Counted from the first letter of the stretch, positions 33,191 to 43,700 are shown. The stretch: 64,000 nucleotides of DNA from Sepioteuthis lessoniana (GCA_963585895.1 OY757912.1:83794131-83858130); one strand, 5' to 3'. Numbers and translations: made by a program. The notes: generated by a model not told the origin, from the letters alone.

Positions 33191-33514
33191 TGTATAAAAT
33201 ACTTAATACATTTATGAAATATCCCCACCTCCATTGAATAAATTCAATGAATGAAACTATTGAAAATGATATTATTACTAATAACTAATAGCATTCCATT
33301 CTGAGAGTAGACAATCTTTCAATAGTGTATTCTTAGATGGTCGTTGTTTTTCTAATTTCCTTATAAGTACATTTGTCAACTGCTGGGACTGCTAAATATT
33401 CATATTTTTGTTCACAGAGTTTCAGTGCTGTAGAGTTTGGTAATAGATAGTAAATGTTCCACTAGGAATTAAAAAAAATCTTTTGAGAAGAAGTTTAGAA
33501 GAAAATTAATAGGG

Positions 33515-33729
33515 AATAATCCAAATTTAATGAATTTATTTTGATGGAAAGTCAATGTTAAATGTTTTGGTTGTAATAACCTTCATCAGGATTTTAATAT
33601 CATGAAACAAATGTCCATCGCTGTATAAACAATATCTTTCATGATATTAAAGTCCTGATGAAGGTTATTAAAACCGAGATGTTTAACATTGACTTTCCGT
33701 TAAAATAAATTCATCAAATTTGGATTATT
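33515..33729. mobile_element. 93-bp-arm hairpin, Penelope-like terminal-repeat remnant
   Basis: Left arm 33515-33607 and right arm 33637-33729 are near-perfect inverted copies around a 29-bp loop. Each arm, read toward the outside, contains CTGATGAAGGTTATTA, a short AACC partner for GGTT, and then GAGATG (right) or AAAACA (left). CTGA.GA followed by a small stem and GAAAC is the hammerhead ribozyme core that occurs in Penelope-like terminal repeats. Here the GAAA box is altered in both arms. A Penelope GIY-YIG fragment lies 3.5 kb away. Confidence 0.6.
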
Positions 33730-33754
33730 TTATTTTTCCTACTTTCTTCATATA

Positions 33755-33785
33755 TATATATATGTATATGCACATACATACATTA

Positions 33786-33838
<53 letters not shown>
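33755..33838 (+). repeat. (TA)n, (CA)n and (TA)n microsatellite cluster
   Basis: TA-rich run at 33753-33770, CA run at about 33787-33806 and TA run to 33837. Confidence 0.95.
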
Positions 33839-33840
<2 letters not shown>

Positions 33841-34479
33841 AGAAAAAAATTAAAAAAAAGATTTTTTCTGTTATTCTATAAGATCTGTAGTTGCATGTAG
33901 TGAGATTTAAGTTTCAAAACTGGATATCAGACTTGACTTGTGTAAAATTGATGAAGAGAATTCCAGTTGGTTTGATATCAGAGCTTGAGGCTCTAAATTG
34001 TTAATTATTCTATGAGTAACACAAGTAAAAATAAAGAAAAGGAGAGATAAAGAGACAATAATGAATATTATGTTTGGAAAGTAGTTTCTCACAAACAATG
34101 GGTCTTATGTCTGTTTATGTATAGAAATATCCATTGTGGACAATAAAAGCTGTATTAAGTGCTTCTAGAACTTTCTGAAATTCGAAGCCTTTTATTCTGG
34201 TCAGTCTTAGGAACAATGGGACGCATACACATCATGACATAGATAATAGAAAGCTCTGAAGACAGAGGCTAGGGAGGATGGATGTGTTTGGATAAACTTT
34301 GTTGTGGGGGGGTCACATACACATTTATCTATTTATTCTCATCTGTTTTTATTTACCTCTTGTGTTGTATTTCTGTTTGAATATTGGATGTGTATATAAA
34401 CTTATCAGATCTCTTTTCCTTTTACACTTTATTTAAGATGTTTAAATTTTTACAAACATTATGAATAATGTCAGTAATA

Positions 34480-34665
34480 GGAGTAAAATCGAGCAACTAT
34501 ACACTTTAATAGTATCCAAAACTTTAGTGCCATTGGGGAAATTATGAACTCCTTTATGCCCTAGCTATGAGTCAAATAGTACTACTATGGTCCTTCTACA
34601 AAAATGACTTCTGCATTAAATAACTCCTGAAGGTTGATATGTCATTAAACAAAGAAACCAATGGT
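34480..34665 (+). mobile_element. SINE-B copy, 3' part
   Basis: 'tgccattggggaaattatga', 'agctatgagtcaaatagtac', 'ggtccttctacaaaaatgac' and 'ctgaaggttgatatgtcatt' correspond to core and tail. The head is absent. Confidence 0.75.
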
Positions 34666-34693
34666 CACTCAGTTGGTCATTTTTTTTTTGCAA

Positions 34694-34696
<3 letters not shown>

Positions 34697-34732
<36 letters not shown>
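34697..34732 (+). repeat. (TA)n microsatellite
   Basis: About 34 bp of TA between two SINE-B copies. Confidence 0.95.
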
Positions 34733-34739
<7 letters not shown>

Positions 34740-34747
34740 TGCACATA

Positions 34748-34970
34748 TAGGAGTGAGTCCTCGTGGTATACTAGCTAATGTGCTGGACTGCAACATTCTT
34801 GTAAATGAGTTCAAACTCCAGTTGTGCTATTAGATTAATATCCTTAGGGAAGGCATGAACCCCTTTATCATCCCAGCTATGGGTTAATAGTACCACTACT
34901 TCCCTTCTACAAGGATAGCTTTGACATTAAATAACCCATGATGGTCGATAAACCATTTAAAACAACAAAA
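34748..34970 (+). mobile_element. SINE-B copy, full length
   Basis: Head 'ggagtgagtcctcgtggtat', 'ctaatgtgctggactgcaac', B box 'gagttcaaactcc', core 'atccttagggaaggcatgaa' and 'cagctatgggttaatagtac', tail 'gacattaaataacccatgat' and 'ggtcgataaaccattta'. Confidence 0.85.
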
Positions 34971-35164
34971 AAAAAGAAATTAGAAAGTTTTAAGTATCTA
35001 TTTATGTATAAAATACAATTTGACTGATTTTAACTGTAATTTATCCCATATAGGCCTATTTTATGCTTAAATGTTTGAGAATTGCATTCATTGTACATTT
35101 ATATTTACATTTTTTGTTCAGTTGTTTTTGTTTTTTGCACATAGTCCTATTGAATATGAATAAG

Positions 35165-35425
35165 TTTTAAACAGATCTATTTGACCCATATATGGGGCTC
35201 TAACAGATAGTACCACTCTGGGTCAAAGTTGACCTGGAAGTAATGAAAATGAAGGGGTACTTCTCATTTCCCAGATCTCCAGAACTGATGCCTTGTCATC
35301 AGATACAGTTTAGTGTAATACCTTTTTTTAAGGATGTTTTACCCCTGTACAGGGAATACAGTCAGTGTATTCTAAGCCCTGCTGACTGGGTGGAATACAA
35401 TTTGATTTATATATATATATTAGTT
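35165..35425 (-). mobile_element. SINE-C copy, reverse
   Basis: 'tttgacccatatatggggct', 'gttgacctggaagtaatgaa', 'ggggtacttctcatttccca', 'agtttagtgtaatacc' and 'cagtgtattctaagccctgc' in the reverse-strand order. Confidence 0.8.
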
Positions 35426-35827
35426 GTATGAGAAAAGGTAGACAATATGGAAAATTAGATTGATATATGTTTCACTATAAGGAGACAGTCTCATCAAAAA
35501 TTAAATTTCATTTTGCAAAAAATATCTAGATGGGACAAGGGGTAGACAAATCTAGTAGTATATTGATGTTAGTAGTCTTATAGATTACATAGGAAGTACA
35601 CTAATACATGAGACTAGTACCATCAATTTAAGGTCAAATTTTTATGCTATAACCACCGTCCTCACCAAACTAATACTCAAAGAATGTGGGATATTAAACC
35701 ACATCAACAATGAAAAACAAAACAAAACAACTTGTATAATAAGGTAAACAACTTAACTGATACAAAATATCAAGCAAAAAAACAAAAAAACAAAATATGA
35801 TAAAAAGTGTCAAATTTCTCTCCTTTA

Positions 35828-36125
35828 TGTCGCATGTATGTATTTACTCAACCCCCTTGCTATGAGCAGGATGTGACACAAGGTCAATTTTTTAATGGAA
35901 GTAAAGCTGGCTTGAATTTAAAGTTTTTTTTCTCATAGACTGGTTGCCTTACCAAGCCTAAACAGCATTACACATTGCTGGGGAGGGGGGAAGAATAGAA
36001 AGATTCATACCTTTTCAAGGGGCATTAATATGAAGTGAAATACAGCCCTGATCAGAATTGAAACTTGAGTTACTAATTCCATTTTTTGATACAATAATTA
36101 TTACACCAAGTGTACTTTTCCTTGT
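35828..36125 (-). mobile_element. SINE-A copy, reverse, near full length
   Basis: 'tttactcaacccccttgcta', 'caggatgtgacacaaggtca', 'ctcatagactggttgcctta', a replaced core with 'gaaagattcataccttttca', then 'gaattgaaacttgagttact' and 'aattattacaccaagtgtac'. Confidence 0.75.
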
Positions 36126-36348
36126 TGCAAAATAAAATTTCATTTGAAAAAAATCTGTCCTTATGATACTAATAATCTGTAAACAATTACATGATTTAAA
36201 GTAACTATTTTTGTTCAGTAGTAACCATTTATTTATAGTTATATATATATATATGTATATATGGTTTCAAGTAATAAATAAACATGTTAATTGAATTTTT
36301 CATATTGTCTTTCTTTTTTCATACTGTTGGTTTTATTCCAAAGCCTAC

Positions 36349-36391
<43 letters not shown>
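36349..36391 (+). repeat. (TA)n microsatellite
   Basis: About 42 bp of TA; a shorter one lies at 36240-36262. Confidence 0.95.
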
Positions 36392-36397
<6 letters not shown>

Positions 36398-37194
36398 TTT
36401 CTCTTTTAAACATGTTTAGTTTAATAGGACAGACACTCTGTTTCTGCCTATTCTGTCTTTGATCTATTCAAGTCTTCATATGAGTTATTTGATTTTTGGA
36501 TGGAATGAATTCAGGAAGGTGCTGTATTTTTCCCCAAGTACTTTTGGCCCCAATTGGAGTCATTTTCTGAAGAATGAATAATGAAATGACAAACACTATG
36601 ACAAGTCATATACATTATGTAAATAGTAGGGGCAAGAATAAGTGGGTGGGGAATTTATGGAAGAAAAGAATTTTACTGGAGGTTAGAGGAAGAATGGGGG
36701 TGGGGAGTATTAAAGGCATTTTAGAATATGACTGTTCTATAAAAACACTTCTCTATATCACACAAAGATAGAACTAACAAGAACTCCAAATTCTTGAAGC
36801 TACATATATAAAGATTAAGAAACCTTCCTTAAACAAGATCATTTTTGAATATATTTAAAAATGAAATGAAAAATTCTTGGTATTCTATCACCGTTTGTAG
36901 TAATCTGTTTAAAATAGGATGTAATTAGTGTTGAAAATTTTATTTTAATGGGTTGTGTACTTGATATGAATTAAAAAAAAAATTTTGGCAACTTTATAAG
37001 AAATCGTTTTTTTTAAAAAAGTTTTCTCAAAAGTTAATATCTTTGTGTGTAGTTTTTGTATTTATATTGAATGACATATTCTATTTTTGTTTGTAATTTA
37101 TAATAAAAATCAAGTTTAGGAAGAATTGTGATTAGAAGCATTGTGAAGAACATTAATAAGTAAGTATAAATATTAAAAACTGATAAAAAAAAAA

Positions 37195-37590
37195 CTAATT
37201 AAAATAAGGAATCTTATAACTTATTAGCACTAGATCAGTAGATTAGTTGAAAAAAAACTGGGTTTTTGTTTGACAGTATTACAGTTAGTGATAATGCTAG
37301 ATTCATCAATCTTTTTATGTTGTTTATAATGTATATTAATTAACATTTTGGAATCTTTAGTTCTTAAATTGTGTTTTACTAATGGATTTTTATCATTGCC
37401 AATTTTCATGGTTTTTCTGTGTTTATACATATGTTTTTTAATTGATTGTGAAGTTTCACCCACATATTTCCTTTTTATCCTAAACACTGTATAGGGTATA
37501 TACCCACATCAGAATTTGATATGATTATTGTTATTCATATTATTGATTATATTTTTAATTGTTTTTGAAGAGTTTGTAACTTTTTGATTT
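37195..37590 (-). mobile_element. Penelope-like element fragment: GIY-YIG endonuclease domain
   Basis: The minus strand reads, with one frameshift near 37485, a GIYPIQC-like motif, then KYVGETSQSIKKHMYKHRKT, then NPLVKHNLRTKDSKMLINIH, then SSIITNCNTVKQKPSFFSTN. This is the GIY-YIG nuclease at the C-terminus of canonical Penelope-like retroelements (GVY.I.C, YVGET.R....R..EH, ALV.H...., ESSII...NT..Q.PGF). The catalytic Arg of the second motif is changed (KKHMYKHR where R..EH is expected). The reverse transcriptase is missing. It is inactive. Confidence 0.8.
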
Positions 37591-37784
37591 CAAGGTTAAG
37601 TTTTTTGTGATGATGTTTGTGGTTGAATTACTGAGTATATTACTGGTGTGTGTGTGTATATATAAATTGGACTGGAAATTGCTTTATTCCCAAGAATATT
37701 TCATATGTATTGCTCTAATAAAATATCCCTTTATAAAGTGTTGTTTTTGTTGGGTTACACACACACACATATAAATAAATAAGT

Positions 37785-37846
37785 TGGCCAACCAGGGTTG
37801 AGGGCAACCTGAAGGCTCCTTTTTCAATAGCTATTATATTGAGGTG
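37785..37846 (-). mobile_element. SINE-D copy, first part (interrupted)
   Basis: 'agttggccaaccagggttga', 'gggcaacctgaaggctcctt' and 'tttcaatagctattatattg' are the reversed 3' region of SINE-D. The element continues at 38132 after a SINE-A insertion. Confidence 0.85.
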
Positions 37847-38131
37847 CCTGTGGTGTAATGGTTATTGTTGTAAGAAATGAACACGGCGACTCGAGTTCAA
37901 ATCTTGGACGAGAATGATTGTATTTCACATAGCACGAATACCCTTGGGAAAGGTATGAATCCAATTATTCTCCCTCCAGTTATGGGTAAATTGTAGGACA
38001 GACTGGGTTCTTCAGCCTTGATGAGGCAACTAGTCTAAGAGAAGGAAAACTCTGAATTCAAACCTGTTAAACTCCGCTTAAAAACTGACCTTGTGTCATA
38101 TCCTGCCCGAGTGGAGGGGTTGGTAAATAGG
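37847..38131 (+). mobile_element. SINE-A copy nested in SINE-D, full length
   Basis: Head 'gtggtgtaatggttattgtt', B box 'cgagttcaaatcttgg', core 'aatacccttgggaaaggtat', 'ggcaactagtctaagagaag', 'tgaccttgtgtcatatcc' and the end 'gtggaggggttggtaaatag'. Imperfect 14-bp target duplications ATTATATTGAGGTG (37833-37846) and ATTACATCGAGGTG (38132-38145) flank it. Confidence 0.85.
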
Positions 38132-38336
38132 ATTACATCGAGGTGTAGAGGAGGGTGCTACATCTTTCCCTAGATTGCTTCTCTTATTCTTGATCCATAC
38201 CTAATAATACTGAGTGTTAAGCAAGGAGGCCTCAAGTACCATTTTTTAATTTTTGGTATGACTCTATCTGGGATTGAACCCCAGTTTCCACGACCATTGG
38301 CAAACACTCTAACCATTATGCCAATGGGATGGTATA
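38132..38336 (-). mobile_element. SINE-D copy, second part
   Basis: Resumes with 'gaggtgtagaggagggtgct', 'agtgttaagcaaggaggcct', 'caagtaccattttttaat', the reversed B box 'gggattgaaccc' and the reversed head 'ccattggcaaacactctaac'. Confidence 0.85.
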
Positions 38337-38397
38337 CACACACATATACTAGTTCTTATCCTTGAAAAAATTCAGTTATAATTGAATTCATGAGATG

Positions 38398-38580
38398 ATG
38401 TTTTTAGTTTAATGACGTATTAACTCCTTATGGGTTATTTAATGACAAAATTTGATTTATTTGTAAATACTTGATTACAATCATAATTATATTTTCAATG
38501 CTTCATTGTAATCATTTTTTAATAACTTTTTTATTTGATTATAGTGATCATTTGTTTGCACACTTATGATAACTAGTATT
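38398..38580 (-). mobile_element. SINE-C tail fragment, reverse
   Basis: 'agtttaatgacgtattaact', 'ccttatgggttatttaatga' is the reversed shared tail, followed by reversed AT-rich units ('atttgtttgcacacttatga'). Confidence 0.6.
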
Positions 38581-38587
38581 TCTATTT

Positions 38588-38637
38588 AATACTAATAATT
38601 TATATGGTGTCACTACACCATATAAATTATTAGTATT
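38588..38637. repeat. Perfect 23-bp hairpin with CACT loop
   Basis: Left arm 38588-38610 and right arm 38615-38637 are exact inverse complements (ATACTAATAATTTATATGGTGT core) with a 4-base loop. It lies directly before a SINE-B copy whose head it replaces. Confidence 0.95.
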
Positions 38638-38865
38638 TGATAGTGTGCTGAATTGCAACATTGTAGTAAATGAGTTCAAACTCCAGTTGTGCTATTATGT
38701 TCACCTTTGGACTAATACCCTTGGGAAAATTAAACATTCTTATCCTCCCAGCTACAGGTTAAATAGTGCCACTACTGTTCTTCTACAAGGATGGTTTTGG
38801 CTTTAAATAACCCATGAAGGTTGATATGCCATTAAACAAAAGAAACCAAACTAAACCAAATGTAT
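38638..38865 (+). mobile_element. SINE-B copy, head partly lost
   Basis: 'gtgtgctgaattgcaacatt', 'gagttcaaactccagttgtg', 'ctaatacccttgggaaaatt', 'caggttaaatagtgccacta', 'cttctacaaggatggttttg' and tail 'aaggttgatatgccattaaa'. Confidence 0.8.
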
Positions 38866-39139
38866 TAAGATTCTTAGAGAATAAAGCAATTTCCAGTCTA
38901 ATTTATATATACATAATTTCATGGTTTAAAGTAACTGTTCTTTTTAATGATATTCATTTATTTACAGTTATATGGTTTCAAGTAACTAATAATAATAATC
39001 CTTAGTAAGCAATTATTGTTTCAAGTAATTATTCTTAATACAAACAATTCTCAAGTTTTTCCATTCCCTAATTATTTTCAAAAAAGATCTATTTGAAAGA
39101 AAGAAAAAGTTGTTAAATGAGTGAGTGAGTTAAAGAAAG

Positions 39140-39515
39140 AGGTTTAGGTTTATTTTTTTAATGACACATCAACTCTTTGTGGGTTATTTAATGCCAGAAT
39201 TTTATTCATTTCTAAATATTTCATTGTATTGCAATCATTTTTAAAATTGTATTTTTCTTTCTTTTTTTAAAAATATTTGTCTGTGATAATCATTTGTTTG
39301 CACATAGTTATGATTTCAAGCATTACAATCCAATACTCATAATTTTCAGATTTATTTGACCCAGACATAGCACCCTAACAGGTACTACACTCTAGCTTTG
39401 AATGAGCCTAAGATTAATGGCAATAAAGTGGCACTCCACACTTCCTAGGGCTTCAGGACTGGATCCTCAGTGCTGGATACAATTTAATGTCACACCTAGT
39501 ATATTTTAAGCCTTG
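39140..39515 (-). mobile_element. SINE-C copy, reverse, full length
   Basis: Starts with the reversed tail 'ggtttaggtttatttttt', 'atgacacatcaactctttgt', 'gggttatttaatgccagaat'. It continues with 'tttatttgacccagacatag', 'ggcactccacacttcctagg' and 'acaatttaatgtcacaccta'. Confidence 0.8.
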
Positions 39516-40019
39516 CAAACAGAGGGGTAAGAGGAGAAGAAGAGGTTATACTAGGTACTATACCTTCTCCTGCAGCCGCTGTGGAAAAAAGAGCTTCCTT
39601 GTAGGGTTCAAAGAACTTACAAGAAACATGGAAAACCTTAAAGTGCAACTCTAAATTTCTGTTATGTCCACATTCCTGGTACTTCATGTTTGTCAGTAGA
39701 TGATTTCATAAATTTTTATAGTTCTTCGTTTGTGTAAAGAAAACTTTAGAAATGTTCAATAGAAATTCACTAAAACTTAGCTGCACTGAAAACATATTGC
39801 AAATAAAAAAAAACAAAAAAAAAACACTTTAAGAAAATCTATAATACACTGTAAATGCCAACAAAAATCACTTGTAACTGCAAAATAAAACATAATTGCC
39901 TCCTAAATGGAAATTGTCTACAAACTTTGTATGCCAAGCTATTGTAACATCTAAAGAAAATACAGAAAAATATGTAGAAGTAACAGAAGGTCTCTAGAAA
40001 CAGGAGCTATGCACACACA

Positions 40020-40158
40020 ACGGCGGGGAGTCCCTATGACATTATGGACTGTGATATTGTAATAAGTGAATTCAAACTCAACTCATGCTATTGTATTCAC
40101 TTTCAGATTAAGACCCTTAGGGAAGGTATAAACTCCCTTATTCCCACCCAGCTATAGA
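40020..40158 (+). mobile_element. SINE-B copy, left part (interrupted by solo LTR)
   Basis: 'ggcggggagtccctatgaca', 'ttatggactgtgatattgta', 'gaattcaaactcaactcatg', 'taagacccttagggaaggta' and 'cagctatagatg'. The element resumes at 40711 with 'tagatatcccattaaaacaa'. Confidence 0.8.
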
Positions 40159-40710
40159 TGTTACATAGCCAGATATCAATACGTGAAATGGACATATTCA
40201 TACCGGTACGCAAAACGTTCATAATGTCCATAACGTGCATATATAGATAACATAGGAATCCCGAAACACAAAAAAACACTTATGACTTCTTAGTTCAGGT
40301 ATGAAACATTTTATTACCTTTGAGTTAAATGGTTTTTCGACATAAGGAGAGAGATACACAATCTCTCTATGCTGACTTTTCCATCTCCCCCCCCACCACG
40401 TGTGGCACCCGCCACAAGGCCTCGGTGAGCTCTGAAAGTCCACTGTCTTCTTCGGACGCTAAAACTCAACTAACTGACTTTTCTCAAATCTCAGCCCATG
40501 CTTCCGGTGCATGACGTCACTCACATCGCCTGGTCACATTTCTTATCTGGGGTTTTATTTTGACATCTGTGAATGACGCGTCCTCTCCGCGTGCACATGA
40601 ATACCTGCATGTTGCACCTAACTAACCCATGCGCTAAGCGAAAGGTTCTCAGCCTAACTAAACTGAAAGGCAAGATATATAAAACGAAATCCCTCAGCCA
40701 TTATATTACA
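40159..40710. mobile_element. Solo LTR, 552 bp, 4-bp target duplication TAGA
   Basis: It starts TGTTACATAG and ends TATATTACA, flanked by TAGA at 40155-40158 and 40711-40714, and interrupts a SINE-B copy. The base composition differs clearly from the surroundings, with many CpGs. A perfect CRE (TGACGTCA, 40512-40519) and a TATA-like TATATAAAA (40676-40684) are present on the plus strand, while an AATAAA can be read on the minus strand near 40555. Orientation is therefore undecided. Unrelated in sequence to the 7835 LTR but with the same duplication length. Confidence 0.65.
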
Positions 40711-40745
40711 TAGATATCCCATTAAAACAAAGAAACTAAACCACA
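40711..40745 (+). mobile_element. SINE-B copy, right part (after the solo LTR)
   Basis: 'tagatatcccattaaaacaa' then 'agaaactaaacc' is the SINE-B tail end, continuing the copy that stops at 40158. Part of the tail between is missing. Confidence 0.65.
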
Positions 40746-41129
40746 CAAAATATCATTTAACAATAAAAAATATGAACACAGCACAACATTTTCTAGACAG
40801 TCACATATGGGACATGGAAAAATCAAACTAAAACACACCATAAATAATCTGGAAAGTGAGAAAAATAGCACTAGCTTACAACACCTCAAAACACTGTATC
40901 CATAATCACCTTCTTAGAACAAAACTAATGCTTAAATAAATGATTAGGACTTGTGTCCAAATGTAGATATGAAAACAAATTCCTACTAATTCACCTGAAA
41001 ATTAATGACTTCAAATAAAATAATTCAAAATAAATGAATAATAAATTTAAAAAGATAATAGAATAAAAATATGTATTTAGAGATGAAATGATCATTCACA
41101 TAATAAGCAAGTGCAGCAAATAAGCACAG

Positions 41130-41700
41130 AAGGAGTATAAGGCTAGACATGACTGGGTGGGTAAAGTGATCCACTGGGAATTGTGCAAGAAATTTAAATT
41201 TGACCATATGAACAAGTGGTATATGCACAACCAAGTATCTGTCCTGAGAAATGAGACACAAACTTCTATGGGATTTTGACATACAAACGGATCACCTAAT
41301 TTTGGTCAGATGACCAGACCTTATAATAATCAACAAAAAACAAAAAGAGAACTTGCAAAATTGTGTACTTGGCTCTTCTGGCTGACCATAGAGTAAAACT
41401 GAAAGAAAATGTAAGGAAGGATAAATACTGTGACCTTGCAAGGGAATTGAAAAAAATGTAGAACGTGAAAGTAACGGTTTTACCAATTGTAATTGGTGCT
41501 CTTGGTACAGTCACCAAAGGATCATTAAAGGGACTGGGGGACTTAGAAATAAGAGGATGAGGGGAGACCATCCAAACTACTACATTATTGAGATCGGCCA
41601 GAATACTGAGAAGAGTCCTGGAGACTTGCTGTCACTCAAACTTCAGTGAAAGACCATCAGCTAACACTGATGTGAAAAACTCTCAAGGAATGAATAATAA
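41130..41700 (+). mobile_element. LINE-R copy, 3' part, forward
   Basis: The plus strand reads, across frameshifts, WVGKVIHWELCKKFKFDHMN, KWYMHNQVSVLRNETQTS, a W-F-I-TNGSPNFGQMTRP stretch, the VKLKENVRKDKYCDLARELK block, a VIGALGTVTKGSLKGLGDLE block and RPEY.EESWRLAVTQTSVKD before the 3' UTR. This is the same C-terminal module order as the other LINE-R copies, here in the opposite orientation, ending in an (AAT)n run at 41694-41707. Confidence 0.8.
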
Positions 41701-41774
41701 TAATAAATAAAACATTAAATAAATTAACAAATCACAAAATTAATACAATATAATCCTGCAAATAACTATGCAGT

Positions 41775-42110
41775 ATAAATTAGAACACCCTTCCTAGAAT
41801 ACCTTATAAAGTAGAACACCCTTCCCAGAATACCTTATAAACTAGAACACCCTTCCCAGAATACCTCATAAACTAGAACACCCTTCCCAGAATACCCCAT
41901 AAACTAGAACACATTTTCCAAAATACCCCATTAACTAGAACACCCTTCCCAGAATACCCCATTAACTAGAACACATTTTCCAAAATACCCCATTAACTAG
42001 AACACCCTTCCCAGAATACCCCATAAACTAGAACACTCTTCCCTGAATACCCCATAAACTAGAACACATTTTCCAAAATACTCCACAGATTAGATTACTC
42101 TTACCATCAT
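41775..42110 (+). repeat. 31-bp minisatellite, about ten units
   Basis: Units 'aactagaacacccttcccag' plus 'aatacccca(t)ta' repeat every 31 bp. A variant unit in which 'cccttcccag' is replaced by 'attttccaaa' alternates in the middle of the array (from about 41907), giving a higher-order pattern. Confidence 0.95.
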
Positions 42111-42424
42111 ACCCCATACCACAGTATATAAAGAGATACCTACAGCGTGGGAATTACTTGGTCTGACGATTACATCTGTGAGAAACTGACAGTCATCAGT
42201 TGCTGCTGACTCTGTGTCTATGCTATACTAACTCATATATACAATTTTGATGGTCTACATACCATTTGTTTAAAAATGTAACTGGCAGTAATAAGAATAA
42301 TAGAAAATAAAACATTGCTAAATACAAAAAAATATTGTATAGCAATACACCCAACTTATAAATTTCATGAAACTTTAAGTTAGGTGACCTATTTTCTATT
42401 TTAATTTTAATACATGCCTATTTA

Positions 42425-42452
42425 CGTGTGTGTGTGTGTGTGTGTGTGTGCT
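42425..42452 (+). repeat. (GT)n microsatellite
   Basis: About 28 bp of GT followed by 'gcttgtgctt'. Confidence 0.95.
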
Positions 42453-42724
42453 TGTGCTTGTGTCTACATCTAATTATGTTTATATGGAGATATACACACA
42501 TACATATATCATATTTGGTAGCATATAGGACATAAAACAAAAATAGACTATGAATACTTGTTATGTAAGCAAAGGGGAGTCACTTTCATTGTATATATGT
42601 AAAATCATAACAAAACAGTCCTTCAGGTTTTGCCTTTTTGAATATAGTCATAACAATATATGAGTTGGCAGCTCTCTTATGTCTGTTTTATGTAAATATC
42701 TCTCTTTCTATCTATTCCAGCCTG

Positions 42725-42910
42725 TTCATCTATCTATCTATCTATCTTAGTCTGATAATATCTATCTATCTATCTTAGTCTGATAATATCTATCTATCTA
42801 TCTTAGTCTGATAATATCTATCTATATATCTATTTATCTTAGTCTGATAATATCTATCTATCTTAGTCTGATAATATCTATCTATATATCTATCTATCTT
42901 AGTCTGATAA

Positions 42911-42942
<32 letters not shown>

Positions 42943-42982
42943 CCAGCCTTTTCATCATCTATCTATCTATCTATCTATCTCC
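42725..42982 (+). repeat. (TATC)n array with higher-order unit
   Basis: TATC tetranucleotides are punctuated by 'ttagtctgataatatc' at regular spacing (six or more times between 42748 and 42912), so a longer unit of about 35-60 bp has itself been amplified. Confidence 0.95.
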
Positions 42983-43329
42983 ATTTCTGTACATGCATGA
43001 ATTTATATTTATATATTGTGGTTGGGTCACACGTCAAGTCTTAAAATAAAATTTTAGAAACAGGTATATATGGAATACATACATACATAGAAAAATAAAT
43101 GTATTACTTTAGTTGATATCAAAACCTGTTCCACATATTTTAAACTTTTCCTCCTACTTTAAAAAATGTTGACTTAATGCAGCATCATCTTAATAAAAAG
43201 GAAAACATGCAATTCAATGATAGCAAAATTTTTTAGGCAGTTAACATCTTCCTATTTATATTTTTAATCTGAAGGCAGCCTTTAACCCAGCATATATAAT
43301 ATGTAGACTACTTGTGCTGCATCTTTTAT

Positions 43330-43372
43330 ATAATGTACATTATATTGACTTAAAAAATTATTTCATATGTAT

Positions 43373-43413
<41 letters not shown>

Positions 43414-43700
43414 ACTCCCAGGCAAAATATTGGACCAAACCCAAAATAGCAAAATATTAAGTTTTTAACAGCAAATGATTTGTCAGTAAAATAGATAAAA
43501 TATTATCAAGGATGTTTTTCTTTTTGTCTATTTGAAATGTTTTAGCCTTGTAAGCAAGTGTTATGGATATGACAATAAAATGCATCTAGCAAAGAAGCTT
43601 TATTTTTAGAGCTCTGGGGAGTGCTGAGTTACGTCTATATTGTCATTAATCCAAGGTTCACTCAGACTCAGTACATATTCAAATAAATTAATTTGAGATA
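43330..43700 (+). repeat. Local duplication, left copy (contains SINE-C relic)
   Basis: Contains 'aaaaattatttcatatgtat', (TG)n at 43378-43411, 'tacactcccaggcaaaatat', 'tggaccaaacccaaaatagc' and a SINE-C-like 'tttttagagctctggggagt'. The segment 43845-44170 repeats the same items in the same order. Confidence 0.75.

Noticed and set aside
40329..40514. 61-codon plus-strand frame (and 74-codon minus-strand frame at 40219-40443)
   Set aside because: Both fall inside the solo LTR; their openness reflects its less AT-rich composition. No domain seen.
42725..42982. Regular spaced repeats as a CRISPR-like array
   Set aside because: The repeats are TATC microsatellite units with a higher-order phrase, in a eukaryotic intron, with no unique spacers.
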